Assembly (NCBI GenBank): GCA_001596155.1
Contig: CP014771.1
Span: forward strand, 3,348,001 to 3,412,000
Length of the DNA stretch: 64,000 nucleotides
Direction of reading: 5' to 3'
DNA from: Hymenobacter psoromatis
GTDB taxonomy: Bacteria > Bacteroidota > Bacteroidia > Cytophagales > Hymenobacteraceae
The stretch's first letter is position 1, and each line of letters starts with the position of its first letter. Under the pieces are notes generated by a model. The model was not told the DNA's origin. It saw nothing but the letters and a program-made list of their open reading frames with translations, and made no database searches. The translations under genes and the position numbers were made by a program. Positions 1 to 8,908 of this stretch are shown here, piece by piece.

Positions 1-75
1 GGCCGTATCTTTGCCATGCCAGAACTGGTGCTGCTGGGTCTGGATAAGATTTTACGCTATAATGTTGAAGACTAA
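1..75 (+). CDS. coaX: Type III pantothenate kinase, C-terminal end (partial)
   Basis: The first 24 codons read in frame from base 1 end ...PELVLLGLDKILRYNVED and stop with TAA at 73-75. This resembles the C-terminal helix of type III pantothenate kinases, the first enzyme of coenzyme A synthesis, and coaX followed by an outer-membrane protein and lptC is a familiar order in Cytophagales. Only the tail is visible, so the call rests on a short match plus context. It overlaps the next gene's start by 14 bases, suggesting translational coupling. Confidence 0.55.
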   Translation, partial: GRIFAMPELVLLGLDKILRYNVED

Positions 76-1387
76 AAAACTATCCGGGGCCCTGCTGACG
101 GCCGTTGCTACCCTGTGCGCCGGCTCGGCGCTGGGGCAGGGGCTCGGCAACTCGCCTTACTCGCGCCTAGGCCTGGGCGACTACGCGGGCAACTACGGCG
201 GCGTGCGCCAGCTAGGTATGGGCGGCGTCGGCCTGGCCGCGCCTAACACAGGTAACGTCAACGAGTTGAATCCCGCGCTGCTGGCTTACACGCCCCGCAC
301 TACCTGGGAGGCAGCTTTCAGCGCCCAGGTGAAAACGGTGAGTAACGCGGCTACCTCGAACCATGCTAATTCGGGTACGCTGGGCTATCTGGCCCTGGCG
401 GTGCCGCTCAACAAGCGCTGGGGTGCCGCTATCGGCCTCAAGCCCTACAGCGCCGTCGATTACCAGGCCACCAACACCGGCGTGGTCAACGGCGACCCCG
501 GCGCCCTGGCCTACCGGCAGTACACGGGTACGGGCGGCCTTTCGGAAGCTTACTTTGCCCACGGCGTTCATGTGCTGCGCGACTTAAATATTGGCGCGAG
601 CGCCTCGTATGTGTTTGGCACCATCGACCAAACGACGGCTACGGCCATTGCTACTCCCACCATCGCCGTCCAGCAGTTGGTGGCGGATGAAGAGTTGCTG
701 CGCTACTCCGACTTCCTGTTTCGGGCATCGGCGCACTACCGCCACAAAGTGGGCAAAACCATGAATCTGAACGTGGGCGGCGTTCATACGTTCCAGGCCA
801 ACCTGAAGGCTTCGCGGCAGCGCATTACGGAGCAGCGCGACCCCAAGAATGGCGCGGTTATCGGCCCTGTCACGCAGCTCTCAGACGACTCGGGCAACAC
901 CATCGTGCCCGCGCTCTCGCAGGTGGGCCTGACCCTGGACAACGGCAGCAACTGGTCGGGCAGCCTCGATGGGTCGTATCAGCAGTGGTCCAAGTTCAAC
1001 TCCTTTAGCCTGCTCTCGACGGCGGGCCTCAGCAATACCTGGCGCGTGGCGGGCGGCGGCGAATTAACGCCCGACCCTGGCTCGGTGGAGCACTACTTCC
1101 AGCGCGTGACGTACCGCGTGGGCCTCAGCGTGGCCCAGATGCCGTATGCGCCGCTTGGCCAGCGCCTCTACGACCGGGCCGTGCACTGGGGCTTCGCGTT
1201 TCCGCTGCCCACGGCTACCCCCCTCGAATCGACGGTTATTAACCTGGCCTTCGTTTACGGCATCCGGGGCAATACAAGCTATCTCTATGGCGACAACGGC
1301 ACGAGCAACGTGCGCGAAAATTACTTGCGTGTGCAAGTGGGTGCCACCCTCAGCAACCGCTGGTTTATTAAGCGGCGCCTGCAATAG
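62..1387 (+). CDS. Outer-membrane beta-barrel protein (FadL/PorV-like)
   Basis: The 441-residue product starts at ATG 62, since an upstream in-frame start lacks a signal sequence. Residues 1-25 form a Sec signal (basic MLKTKK, then a hydrophobic stretch ending near SALGQG). The mature N-terminus has the NSPYSRLGLGDY and NELNPALL patterns seen in FadL/PorV-type barrels of Bacteroidota, followed by alternating hydrophobic and aromatic strands to the end. It is expected in the outer membrane; substrate unknown. Its stop overlaps the lptC start by one base (TAGTG), so the two are probably cotranslated with the coaX gene upstream. Confidence 0.7.
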   Translation: MLKTKKLSGALLTAVATLCAGSALGQGLGNSPYSRLGLGDYAGNYGGVRQLGMGGVGLAAPNTGNVNELNPALLAYTPRTTWEAAFSAQVKTVSNAATSNHANSGTLGYLALAVPLNKRWGAAIGLKPYSAVDYQATNTGVVNGDPGALAYRQYTGTGGLSEAYFAHGVHVLRDLNIGASASYVFGTIDQTTATAIATPTIAVQQLVADEELLRYSDFLFRASAHYRHKVGKTMNLNVGGVHTFQANLKASRQRITEQRDPKNGAVIGPVTQLSDDSGNTIVPALSQVGLTLDNGSNWSGSLDGSYQQWSKFNSFSLLSTAGLSNTWRVAGGGELTPDPGSVEHYFQRVTYRVGLSVAQMPYAPLGQRLYDRAVHWGFAFPLPTATPLESTVINLAFVYGIRGNTSYLYGDNGTSNVRENYLRVQVGATLSNRWFIKRRLQ

Positions 1388-1965
1388 TGAGCCGCTTGGG
1401 TGCCAGGTGGGGGGGTAGGGGCGTGGCCGGCCTGCTGCTGGCGGGCCTGCTGACCGCGGGCTGCCACCAGAAAGATGATGTGGTGAAGCGCATTATCTAC
1501 AATGGCCCGCAACTCGAAACGGAAAACGTGGTGACGCTGCTCAGCGACTCGGCGCGGCTGCACATTCGGCTGACCGCGCCGCTGGAACAGGTTTTTGAGA
1601 ACAGCGACCGACTATATCCCAAGGGTGCCATCGTCACGGTGTATGACAAGCCGGGTAAAATCGTCGTGAATACTATTAAGGCCAGGTGGGCGAAGTTTGA
1701 TAATGCCAAGCAGCTCTATATTCTGCGCGGCGCGGTGAAGGTAGCCAACGTGCCCGAGAAGCAGCAGCTCAATACCGAAGAGCTGTTTTATAACGTCAGC
1801 CAGCAGAAAATATATACGGACAGCGATATGTTCGTGCGCGTGCAAACGCCCACCGAAGTGCTCACCGGCTACGGCCTCACCGCCAACCAGAATTTCTCGC
1901 GCTACGGCATTCACCGGCCCAAAGGAGTTTTCACCCTGGCCGAAGCCCAGCGGCTGGGAAAATAG
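1387..1965 (+). CDS. lptC: LPS export system lipoprotein LptC
   Basis: 192 residues from a GTG start at 1387 that overlaps the previous stop. The N-terminus is a lipoprotein signal with lipobox LTAGC near residue 26. The body has the LptC/OstA layout: a repeated beta pattern with YNGPQLETENV, PKGAIVTVYD and LNTEELFYNVSQQKIYTDSDMFV, the last very typical of bacteroidete LptC. LptC hands lipopolysaccharide from the inner-membrane LptBFG transporter to LptA. It lies between an outer-membrane barrel and a periplasmic foldase, in keeping with envelope assembly. Confidence 0.85.
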   Translation: MSRLGARWGGRGVAGLLLAGLLTAGCHQKDDVVKRIIYNGPQLETENVVTLLSDSARLHIRLTAPLEQVFENSDRLYPKGAIVTVYDKPGKIVVNTIKARWAKFDNAKQLYILRGAVKVANVPEKQQLNTEELFYNVSQQKIYTDSDMFVRVQTPTEVLTGYGLTANQNFSRYGIHRPKGVFTLAEAQRLGK

Positions 1966-1976
1966 CCAGGAGTGAA

Positions 1977-2017
1977 AAGGAACATCATGCTGCACACAGC
2001 GAAGCATGATGTTCCTT
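1977..2017. repeat. Palindromic hairpin, GTCATGCTG-type family (short copy)
   Basis: 15-bp perfect arms (1977-1991 and 2003-2017) around an 11-nt loop, just after the lptC stop. The core AACATCATGCT/AGCATGATGTT resembles the AACGTCATGCTGA arms of larger palindromes at 23.9 and 32.4 kb. It may act as a terminator or RNA stabiliser for lptC. Confidence 0.7.
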
Positions 2018-2046
2018 GTTCAACTTATTATCAATGTCATTAACCC

Positions 2047-2304
2047 ATGAAATTCGATAAATCCCTGGTGCGCACCGTGCTTTTTGCCTTTGGCGTGGTA
2101 GCGTTCGTTATCGGCGTGTACCAGACCATCTTGCAGAAAGACCTGGTGGGCAACTATTGGATATTCATGATTTCGCTGGCTTGCTGGATGCCTTTACATT
2201 ATTGGCGGCAGCAGGAAGCCCGCCGGGCCAAGGAGATTGAAGTAGCCAAGCAAGTGGCCGAGCTAAACAAGCCCGCCCCAAAAAAAAATAAGAAGCGCCG
2301 CTAG
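2047..2304 (+). CDS. Small two-helix membrane protein
   Basis: 85 residues with two hydrophobic segments (about 9-27 and 36-52) joined by a short polar loop, then a lysine/arginine-rich cytoplasmic tail ending KKNKKRR. I do not recognise a named family; short proteins of this layout are common between lptC and the foldase gene in related genomes. Preceded by the palindrome at 1977-2017 and followed by another before the foldase, so it may be its own transcription unit. Confidence 0.6.
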   Translation: MKFDKSLVRTVLFAFGVVAFVIGVYQTILQKDLVGNYWIFMISLACWMPLHYWRQQEARRAKEIEVAKQVAELNKPAPKKNKKRR

Positions 2305-2404
2305 TATCCCTGAGCCCACTTCGGACCTGCGTAGGGGGGTAGGCGCTTGATAGTTCGGCGGGTTTATGGTTATTTTGCGCCTCTTTTTGAGATTAGGAAA
2401 ATTT

Positions 2405-2502
2405 GTTCCTGGTTCGTAGTTCCTGGTTCATTGTTTCTAGTTGCTGGTTTGGATGTTAACCAGCAACTAGAAACAATGAACCAGGAACTACGAACCAGGA
2501 AC
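2405..2502. repeat. 45-bp perfect inverted repeat built from CCAGGAAC words
   Basis: Left arm 2405-2449 and right arm 2458-2502 are exact reverse complements, 45 bp each, with an 8-nt loop. Each arm is made of shuffled words such as GAACCAGGAACTA and AACTAGAAACAATG. It ends 18 bases before the foldase start codon. A related word cluster lies inside the sucB coding region at about 52736-52768. Confidence 0.9.
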
Positions 2503-2520
2503 CAGAAACAAGCAACGTAA

Positions 2521-4647
2521 ATGGCTTTAATTAACACAATACGGGAAAAATCGGGGGTAGCCGTGGGCGCCGTCGCCGTCGGGATGCTCCTTTTTATAGT
2601 GGGCGGCGACCTGGTTGGGGGGAAGAATCACCTCTTTGGCCGCGACGGCAACGTGGTGGGGGTGGTGAACGGCGAAAAGATTGAATTACCCGAATTCAAC
2701 GCCGCCCTGGAACAAGCCAAGCAGAACTTTGCCAACCAGCAGGGCCGCCCGCCCGATGAGCAGGCGCTGGGCTACCTGCGCGACCAAACCTGGAACCAGC
2801 TGCTGTACCGCCGCGCCTTCCAGCCCGAAATCGACAAGCTGGGCCTGAGCGTGGGCGATGACGAGGCTGTGGACATGGTGCAGGGTGATAATCCCAATCC
2901 CGCCATCAAGCAGGCCTTCACCGACCCCAAGACGGGGCAGTTTGACCGCGCCCGCCTCATCGATTACCTCAAGAACCTCGACAAGCTGCCGCCCGAGGCC
3001 CAGGCCGCGTTCCACAACTTTGAGACGAGCCTGCGCGACTTCGACCGGCCGGTGAACAAGTTCAACGCCCTGCTGAAGAACTCGGTGTACGTGACCACCG
3101 CCGAAGCCAAGTACTACGACCAGGCCCAGAACGCGAAGGCGAGCTTCCGCTACCTGTTCGTGCCCTACACCAGCGTGTCGGACTCGGCTTTCAAGCCCAC
3201 CGACGCGCAGCTGCAGGACTACCTCGACCGCCACAAAAGCCGCTACAAGGTGGAAGATGGCCGCAGCATCGAGTACATCGTGGTGCCCGAGGTGGCGACC
3301 AAAGAAGACAGCGCCGCCCTGCGCCAGAGCGTGGCCGGCCTGGCCCAGCAGTTCCGCACCGCGCCCAACGACTCGCTCTTCGTGCGCTCCAACTCGGACC
3401 AGCCCTATAACCACGCCTACCTCTCGCCGGCCGAGCTGCCCGAGAAGCTGCGCCAGCAGCTGCCCCTGAAAGTAGGCGAGGTGTACGGCCCGTATGTGGA
3501 TAATAACTCGCTGGCTATCTACAAGGTAACGGGGGCCAAGGCCGGTACCAAGCCCGCCGCCCGCGCCAGCCACATCCTCATCAAGCCCGCCGGCAACACG
3601 CCCGAAGCAAAGGCTGCCGCCAAAAAGCAGGCCCAGGATATTCTGAATAAAATCAAAGGCGGGGCCGACTTCGCGGCGATGGCCCGGCAGTTTGGCACCG
3701 ATGGCACCAAGGACCAGGGCGGCGACCTGGGCTGGTTTGAAGAAGGCCGCATGGTGCCGGAGTTCAGCAAGGCCGTGTTCGCGGTCAGCGCGCCTGGCCT
3801 GCTACCCAACCTCGTGGAAACCAGCTTTGGCTACCACATCATTAAGGTGACGGCGCCCAAAACCAACCAGACCTACCAGGTAGCCACCGTGGTGAAAAAC
3901 GTGCAGCCCAGCGACGCCACCCGCGAAGCCGCCTACGCCAAGGCCGAGCAGCTGCAAGCCAGCGCCACGACCCTCGCCGATTTCCGCGCCCTACCCACCA
4001 AGGACAAGACGCTGCAAAAGCAGGAAGCCAAGTTTGTGACCCGCGACGCGCAGACGCTCAACAACCTGCCCGGCTCGCGCGATATCGTGCGCTGGGCTTT
4101 TGGCTTCAACCCCGATGGCGGCTCCGAGACGAAAGTGGGCGACGTGCATAAGTTTGATATCGGCGACCTGCACGTGCTCGCGGCCGTGACCGATGCCCGC
4201 ACCAAAGGCACGGCCACTATCGAAAACGTGCGCCCCGAGCTGACCGCCGCCGTGCGCAACGAGCTAAAGGCCAAGCAGCTCATGGAGAAGCTGCAAGGCA
4301 AAACCGGCTCGCTCGAAGACTTGGCCAAAACAGCCGGCAACGGCGCGGTGGTGCAAACCGCCACGGGCGTAGCCCAGGCCCAGGGCACTATTCCCGGCGT
4401 GGGCTTCGAGCCCGAAGCCGTGGGCCGCGCCTTCGCCCTGAAACCCGGCCAGAAGTCGGCCCCCATCCAGGGCGAACAGGGCGTGCTGGTAGTAGAAGCC
4501 ACCAGCGTATTGCCCTCTACCCCCAATGATATGAAACTGGTGCGCCAGCAGCTGACGCAGCAGCGCCAGCAGCGCCAGGACGGCCTCATCTACGAAGCCA
4601 TTAAGGCCCAGGCCAAGGTGCAGGACAACCGCTCGAAGTTCTTCTAG
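2521..4647 (+). CDS. Periplasmic peptidyl-prolyl isomerase (PpiD/SurA type)
   Basis: 708 residues. One N-terminal transmembrane anchor at about 12-32 (VAVGAVAVGMLLFIVGGDLV), then a SurA_N-like helical chaperone region with the usual GDNPNPAIKQAF and FDRARLIDYL motifs (about 40-200). A parvulin domain follows at about 340-450, marked by ASHILIKP, AKKQAQDIL, GGDLGWFEEGRMVPEF and FGYHIIKVT. A second, degenerate parvulin-like region may lie at about 560-680. It should assist folding of outer-membrane and secreted proteins. The length fits PpiD rather than the shorter SurA. Starts 18 bases after a long palindrome. Confidence 0.85.
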   Translation: MALINTIREKSGVAVGAVAVGMLLFIVGGDLVGGKNHLFGRDGNVVGVVNGEKIELPEFNAALEQAKQNFANQQGRPPDEQALGYLRDQTWNQLLYRRAFQPEIDKLGLSVGDDEAVDMVQGDNPNPAIKQAFTDPKTGQFDRARLIDYLKNLDKLPPEAQAAFHNFETSLRDFDRPVNKFNALLKNSVYVTTAEAKYYDQAQNAKASFRYLFVPYTSVSDSAFKPTDAQLQDYLDRHKSRYKVEDGRSIEYIVVPEVATKEDSAALRQSVAGLAQQFRTAPNDSLFVRSNSDQPYNHAYLSPAELPEKLRQQLPLKVGEVYGPYVDNNSLAIYKVTGAKAGTKPAARASHILIKPAGNTPEAKAAAKKQAQDILNKIKGGADFAAMARQFGTDGTKDQGGDLGWFEEGRMVPEFSKAVFAVSAPGLLPNLVETSFGYHIIKVTAPKTNQTYQVATVVKNVQPSDATREAAYAKAEQLQASATTLADFRALPTKDKTLQKQEAKFVTRDAQTLNNLPGSRDIVRWAFGFNPDGGSETKVGDVHKFDIGDLHVLAAVTDARTKGTATIENVRPELTAAVRNELKAKQLMEKLQGKTGSLEDLAKTAGNGAVVQTATGVAQAQGTIPGVGFEPEAVGRAFALKPGQKSAPIQGEQGVLVVEATSVLPSTPNDMKLVRQQLTQQRQQRQDGLIYEAIKAQAKVQDNRSKFF

Positions 4648-4722
4648 GACCTGGTTTTTGGCTGATATAGAAATTTTCTCCCCGGCCGTATAGTACTTAT
4701 ACAATCCAGCACTGCCACTGGA

Positions 4723-4780
4723 ATAAAGAAAACTCCCTGTTGGACAAGCAATTGCTTGTCCAACAGGGAGTTTTCTTTAT
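4723..4780. terminator. 58-bp perfect palindrome, likely terminator
   Basis: 29-bp arms with no loop (4723-4751 and 4752-4780), centred on CAATTG, with A-rich start and T-rich end. It lies 75 bases after the foldase stop; either strand reads a strong stem followed by TTTTCTTTAT, so it could terminate in both directions. Confidence 0.75.
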
Positions 4781-4894
4781 GGGATAAAAAGTATTCGTAG
4801 AAGAAAAAGTTGCGCAAAAGCTGGCTGCCATTCCGGTAGCATAGCGATTTAGGTTATATATTGCCAAGACAATTTCACGCCTAATTCATTTTTT

Positions 4895-7800
4895 ATGAAG
4901 CACCTGTTGACTCTATTAGGGATTTGTCTGGCTCCGGTGCCCTTATTGGCGCAAGAGGGGCCGCTGCTACGTCCCGATTTACACCGGACCAGTGCCATCT
5001 CCGCGGCTGCCAGCCAGGCGGTGGAAATGGCGGCCAAGCTGCCCACTAATCCCAATTCGCACCTCAGCCACGAGCTTCAGCAGCTTTATAGCTACGCGGG
5101 GGGGGTAGGGCCGACCGGCCGCAGCGCGGGGCCGCTAGCTACGGCGGCCGTAGGCGAAGCCTTTCCGCAGCTGCTGCTGAGCGGTGAGCAGGGCCCGGCC
5201 TCGGTGCTGGTGCGCGTGACGGCCCGCGACGTGGCCGCCCTGCGGCCGTTGCTGGAAGCGCGAGGCTTCGTCACGGTTTCGGCCCGGCCGCAGCTGCATT
5301 TCATAGAGGGCCGGCTGCCGGTGAGCCAGCTGGCTCCCGGCGCGGCGGGCGTGGAAAGCCTGAGTGCACGGGGCCTGCTGGGCGTGTTGCCCGTGTGGCG
5401 GCCCGTGGGCAGCACCGGTCGCTATTCGAGCCAGGCCGACTACGGCCTGCAGGCCAACCGCGTGCGGGCGGCCAAGCCCACCGGCTACGACGGCACCGGC
5501 TGGCGCGTGGGCGTGATGAGCGACTCGTATAACTCGCTGGGCGGGGCCGCCGCGGGCGTGGCTTCCGGCGACCTGCCCGCCAACGTGCAGGTGCTGCAAG
5601 ACCTGGCCCCCGGCGCGGGCACCGACGAGGGCCGCGCCATGATTGAGCTGATTCACGACATTGCGCCCGGAGCGGGCAAGGCATTTAGCGCGGTGCAGCA
5701 GGGCGAGGCCGACTTCGCCGACCAGGCCCTGCGCCTGGCTGACCCCACGGTGGGCAACTGCCGGATTCTGGTCGATGACATCAGCTACTTAGCCGAGCCC
5801 ATGTTTCAGGAAGGCGTTATCGCGCAGGCCGTGAACGAGGTTAGCTCGCGGCTGGGGGTAGCGTTTTTTAGCTCGGCCGGCAACTACGCCGACGCCTCGT
5901 GCGAGTATGCCAATCACCCCTTCTTGCCCGTAGCGGGGGGTAGCGGCAACGCCGACCTGGATTTTACGCCCGATGCCAAAGGCGACACGCGCCAACACTT
6001 CAGCATTCCTAAAGCCAAGCGGCTGTTCTTGTTTTTGCAGTGGAGCGACCCGTTTTATACCACCAACGGCGTGAAAACGGACCTGGATATGTACCTGGTT
6101 AAGACCCGCGCCGGTGGCGCGGTGATGAAAGGCGACACCATTGCCCGCGGCACCAGCAACAGCATCCTGAGCCAGAGTCCGGTTGAAGCCATATCCTACA
6201 CGAATAACAACGACACGGATACTGAATTCGACCTGGTAATCAGCCGTCGCAAGGGCACCGCCGACCCGACGCGGGTGAAGTACATTTCCTATGGCGATGC
6301 CCTCACGGATGTCACTACGGCGACCGGGACGATTCGGCTGAACTACTTCACCCGGAGCAGCACCATCTCGGGCCACCACGCCGCCGCTAGTGTCAACTCG
6401 GTGGCCGCCGCGTACTCCTACGTTCGTCTAAATGCCGAGCCTTATACCTCTAAAGGCAACGTTACGTATCTCTTCAACCCCGACGGCAGCCCGCTGGCCG
6501 CGCCCGTAGTGCGCGCCAAGCCCGACTTCGCCTCCATTGACGGGTGCAGCACATCGTTCTTCGGGCAGAAATATACTGGCCAGGACCCCAAGGACGGCTT
6601 CTTGTTCTTCGGCACCTCGGCGGCGGCTCCCAACGCGGCGGCCGTAGCGGCCCTGCTCTTGCAGGCCAACCCCAACTTTACCCCGGCCCAGGTCACTACC
6701 CGGCTCATGGCCACGGCTCTCGATATCAATGCGCCTGGCCCCGACGCCCTCACGGGGACGGGTTTGATTAATGCCTACGACGCCATTTTTGGTCCCCAAA
6801 TCGCGGCCGCGGCTCCGTTTGTCGAAACGTTTGACAGCCAGAACCTGTCGCGGGCCTGGGAGCTGCAAGGCAGCTCCTACGGCCGCATTCTGGTGCGCTC
6901 CGACTACGGCCCCGCCTCCACGCCGGGCCACCTGGTGATGGACGGTATTCTGGCGGCCGTTGGCGTTACCAACCGCCGCAACATTGCCACGCTGCGCCTC
7001 GACCTGAGCACTACTACCCCCGGCGGCTGGGTGCTAACCTTCAAGCACAAGAAATTTGCCGGGGAAACCGACCAGGTTATGCCCGCCACGTTCACGAACA
7101 GCGCCTATTCCAATAGCGACGGCGTGGCGCTGAGCGTGGATGGTACCAACTGGTTTCGCCTGGCCGATATCACGGGTACCAACGCCGCCACTACGTACAA
7201 GACGGTGAGCGTCAACCTGAATGACTTCGCGACAGCCAACTCGCTGACGCTGGGCGCCAACGTGCGCATTCGGTTCCAGAGCATCAATACCGGGGAGGTT
7301 GATACGACCATTCCCGCCTTCAGCGGCGGCCGGGCCTTCGACGACGTGCTCGTGACCGGTGCCAACGTGACCCAGGTGCCGGTGGCGCAGTTTAACGCCT
7401 CGGCCACTACGGTAGCCTTGTGCCCCGGCAGCACGGTGCAGTTCACCGATGCCTCGCTGTTTACGCCCACCAGCTACGCCTGGTCGTTTCCGGGGGGCAC
7501 CCCGGCCACCAGCACCGTGGCTAACCCAGTGGTTACCTACAACGCGGCTGGCACCTACGACGCTACCCTTACCGTGACCAACGCCAGCGGCAACTCGACC
7601 CGCACGCTGTCCGCCGTGGTCACCATCTCCAACGTGAAGCCTACGGCCAACTTCACGGCCCGCCAGGCGCCCATTTGCCCCGGTGGCCAGGTGAAGTTCA
7701 CCAACCGCTCGACCAACTGCGCCAGCACCTACGCCTGGACCTTCCCCGGCGGCACGCCGGCGACCAGCACCGACGCCAACCCGACCGTGACCTTTGCCGC

Positions 7801-8716
7801 GGCGGGCACCTACGTGGTGAGCCTGGTAGCCAGCAACAGCAACGGTGCCAGCACGGCCAAGACCTTCACCGTGATAGTACAGGGCGCGGCCCTGGCCATT
7901 CCCTACGCCGAATCGTTTGCTTCGGGCATTCCGGCCGCCTGGGGCGTACTCAACCCCGATGGCGGCCTGACCTGGACGACGGCCGCCAACACGCTCCTCA
8001 AGGATGGCACCCGCGGCACGGCCGTGGTAATGCCTTTCGCTCCCTACGCCGCCGTGGGGCAGCGCGACTCCCTGCAATCGCCCGCCTTTAACCTGGCCGC
8101 CGGGCAGCCCCAGGCCACGCTGCGGTTTGACGTAGCCTACGCACCCATCGACCTGCTGGGCTCGGACAACGACTCATTGGCGGTGCTCGTGTACACGGCC
8201 TGCTCCAACACCCGGCTGGGCCAGGTGTACCTGAAGTCGGCTAAAAACGGTCTGGGCACCACGCTGCCCCGTGCCAGCACCATCTTCACGCCTTCCTCGC
8301 CCAGCCAGTGGCGGCAGGAAAACGTGGACCTGAGCGCCTACGCGGGCCAGCAAGTGTACCTGCGCTTCGTAGCCTACAACCGGTATGGCAACAACCTCTA
8401 CCTGAGCAACGTGCGAATAGACAACAATACGCTGCTGGCCACCCGCGCCCAGGTCGATTCGCCGCTGCTGCAAGCTTACCCCAGCCCCGTGGCGGGCGGC
8501 CAAGGCCTCACCTTATCGCTGCCCAGCGTGGCGGGAGCAGCCTCGGTGCGCCTCATCGACGCCATAGGCCGCACTACCTGGCAGGCCACGGTAGCCCTAA
8601 GCTCGGGGGCCGCGACTAACCGTACCCTTAGCGCCCCGCTGGCGGCCGGCCTCTACACCGTGCTCTGCGAAACGGCCGATGGCCAGCGCTACACCCGGCG
8701 CGTGGTAGTAGAATAG
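4895..8716 (+). CDS. Secreted subtilase-like protease with two PKD domains and T9SS sorting domain
   Basis: 1273 residues. Signal peptide 1-20 (ends PLLAQ); propeptide to about 180; S8-like catalytic domain about 195-660. The acid residue is in VGVMSDSYN (D210), the nucleophile in GTSAAAP (S575). The usual HGT motif is replaced by GTDEGRAM...IHDIAPGA (E245, H254), as in an atypical subtilase group. Two PKD domains follow (about 829-905 and 914-995, each with YAWxFPGGTPATST), then a jelly-roll domain (about 1000-1175) and a C-terminal T9SS sorting domain with SPVAGGQGLTLSLP and AAGLYTV. Probably exported and released or surface-anchored. A GGVG stretch at residues 69-72 is encoded by the GGGGGTAGGG word. 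Confidence 0.85.
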   Translation: MKHLLTLLGICLAPVPLLAQEGPLLRPDLHRTSAISAAASQAVEMAAKLPTNPNSHLSHELQQLYSYAGGVGPTGRSAGPLATAAVGEAFPQLLLSGEQGPASVLVRVTARDVAALRPLLEARGFVTVSARPQLHFIEGRLPVSQLAPGAAGVESLSARGLLGVLPVWRPVGSTGRYSSQADYGLQANRVRAAKPTGYDGTGWRVGVMSDSYNSLGGAAAGVASGDLPANVQVLQDLAPGAGTDEGRAMIELIHDIAPGAGKAFSAVQQGEADFADQALRLADPTVGNCRILVDDISYLAEPMFQEGVIAQAVNEVSSRLGVAFFSSAGNYADASCEYANHPFLPVAGGSGNADLDFTPDAKGDTRQHFSIPKAKRLFLFLQWSDPFYTTNGVKTDLDMYLVKTRAGGAVMKGDTIARGTSNSILSQSPVEAISYTNNNDTDTEFDLVISRRKGTADPTRVKYISYGDALTDVTTATGTIRLNYFTRSSTISGHHAAASVNSVAAAYSYVRLNAEPYTSKGNVTYLFNPDGSPLAAPVVRAKPDFASIDGCSTSFFGQKYTGQDPKDGFLFFGTSAAAPNAAAVAALLLQANPNFTPAQVTTRLMATALDINAPGPDALTGTGLINAYDAIFGPQIAAAAPFVETFDSQNLSRAWELQGSSYGRILVRSDYGPASTPGHLVMDGILAAVGVTNRRNIATLRLDLSTTTPGGWVLTFKHKKFAGETDQVMPATFTNSAYSNSDGVALSVDGTNWFRLADITGTNAATTYKTVSVNLNDFATANSLTLGANVRIRFQSINTGEVDTTIPAFSGGRAFDDVLVTGANVTQVPVAQFNASATTVALCPGSTVQFTDASLFTPTSYAWSFPGGTPATSTVANPVVTYNAAGTYDATLTVTNASGNSTRTLSAVVTISNVKPTANFTARQAPICPGGQVKFTNRSTNCASTYAWTFPGGTPATSTDANPTVTFAAAGTYVVSLVASNSNGASTAKTFTVIVQGAALAIPYAESFASGIPAAWGVLNPDGGLTWTTAANTLLKDGTRGTAVVMPFAPYAAVGQRDSLQSPAFNLAAGQPQATLRFDVAYAPIDLLGSDNDSLAVLVYTACSNTRLGQVYLKSAKNGLGTTLPRASTIFTPSSPSQWRQENVDLSAYAGQQVYLRFVAYNRYGNNLYLSNVRIDNNTLLATRAQVDSPLLQAYPSPVAGGQGLTLSLPSVAGAASVRLIDAIGRTTWQATVALSSGAATNRTLSAPLAAGLYTVLCETADGQRYTRRVVVE

Positions 8717-8742
8717 GAGTTTTTAGGAGTTGTTAGCTTTTG

Positions 8743-8779
8743 AAAAACCCGGTCGGCTGCTTAGCCGACTGGGTTTTTT
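8743..8779 (+). terminator. Rho-independent terminator after the subtilase
   Basis: 16-bp stem (8743-8758 with 8763-8778, one G-T pair) around a GCTT loop, ending in six T's, 27 bases after the stop codon. Confidence 0.85.
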
Positions 8780-8908
8780 GTGGGGGGTAGGGAACTGTTG
8801 CCGGGAGGGCAACCAAGCGGATTGTCTGGCTTGTGCCCGCCCTCGCCGCCGGCAGGGCACTACTTCTGAGCCGGCCGCGTATCTTAGACAACTTAAAAAC
8901 CAGCGCTT

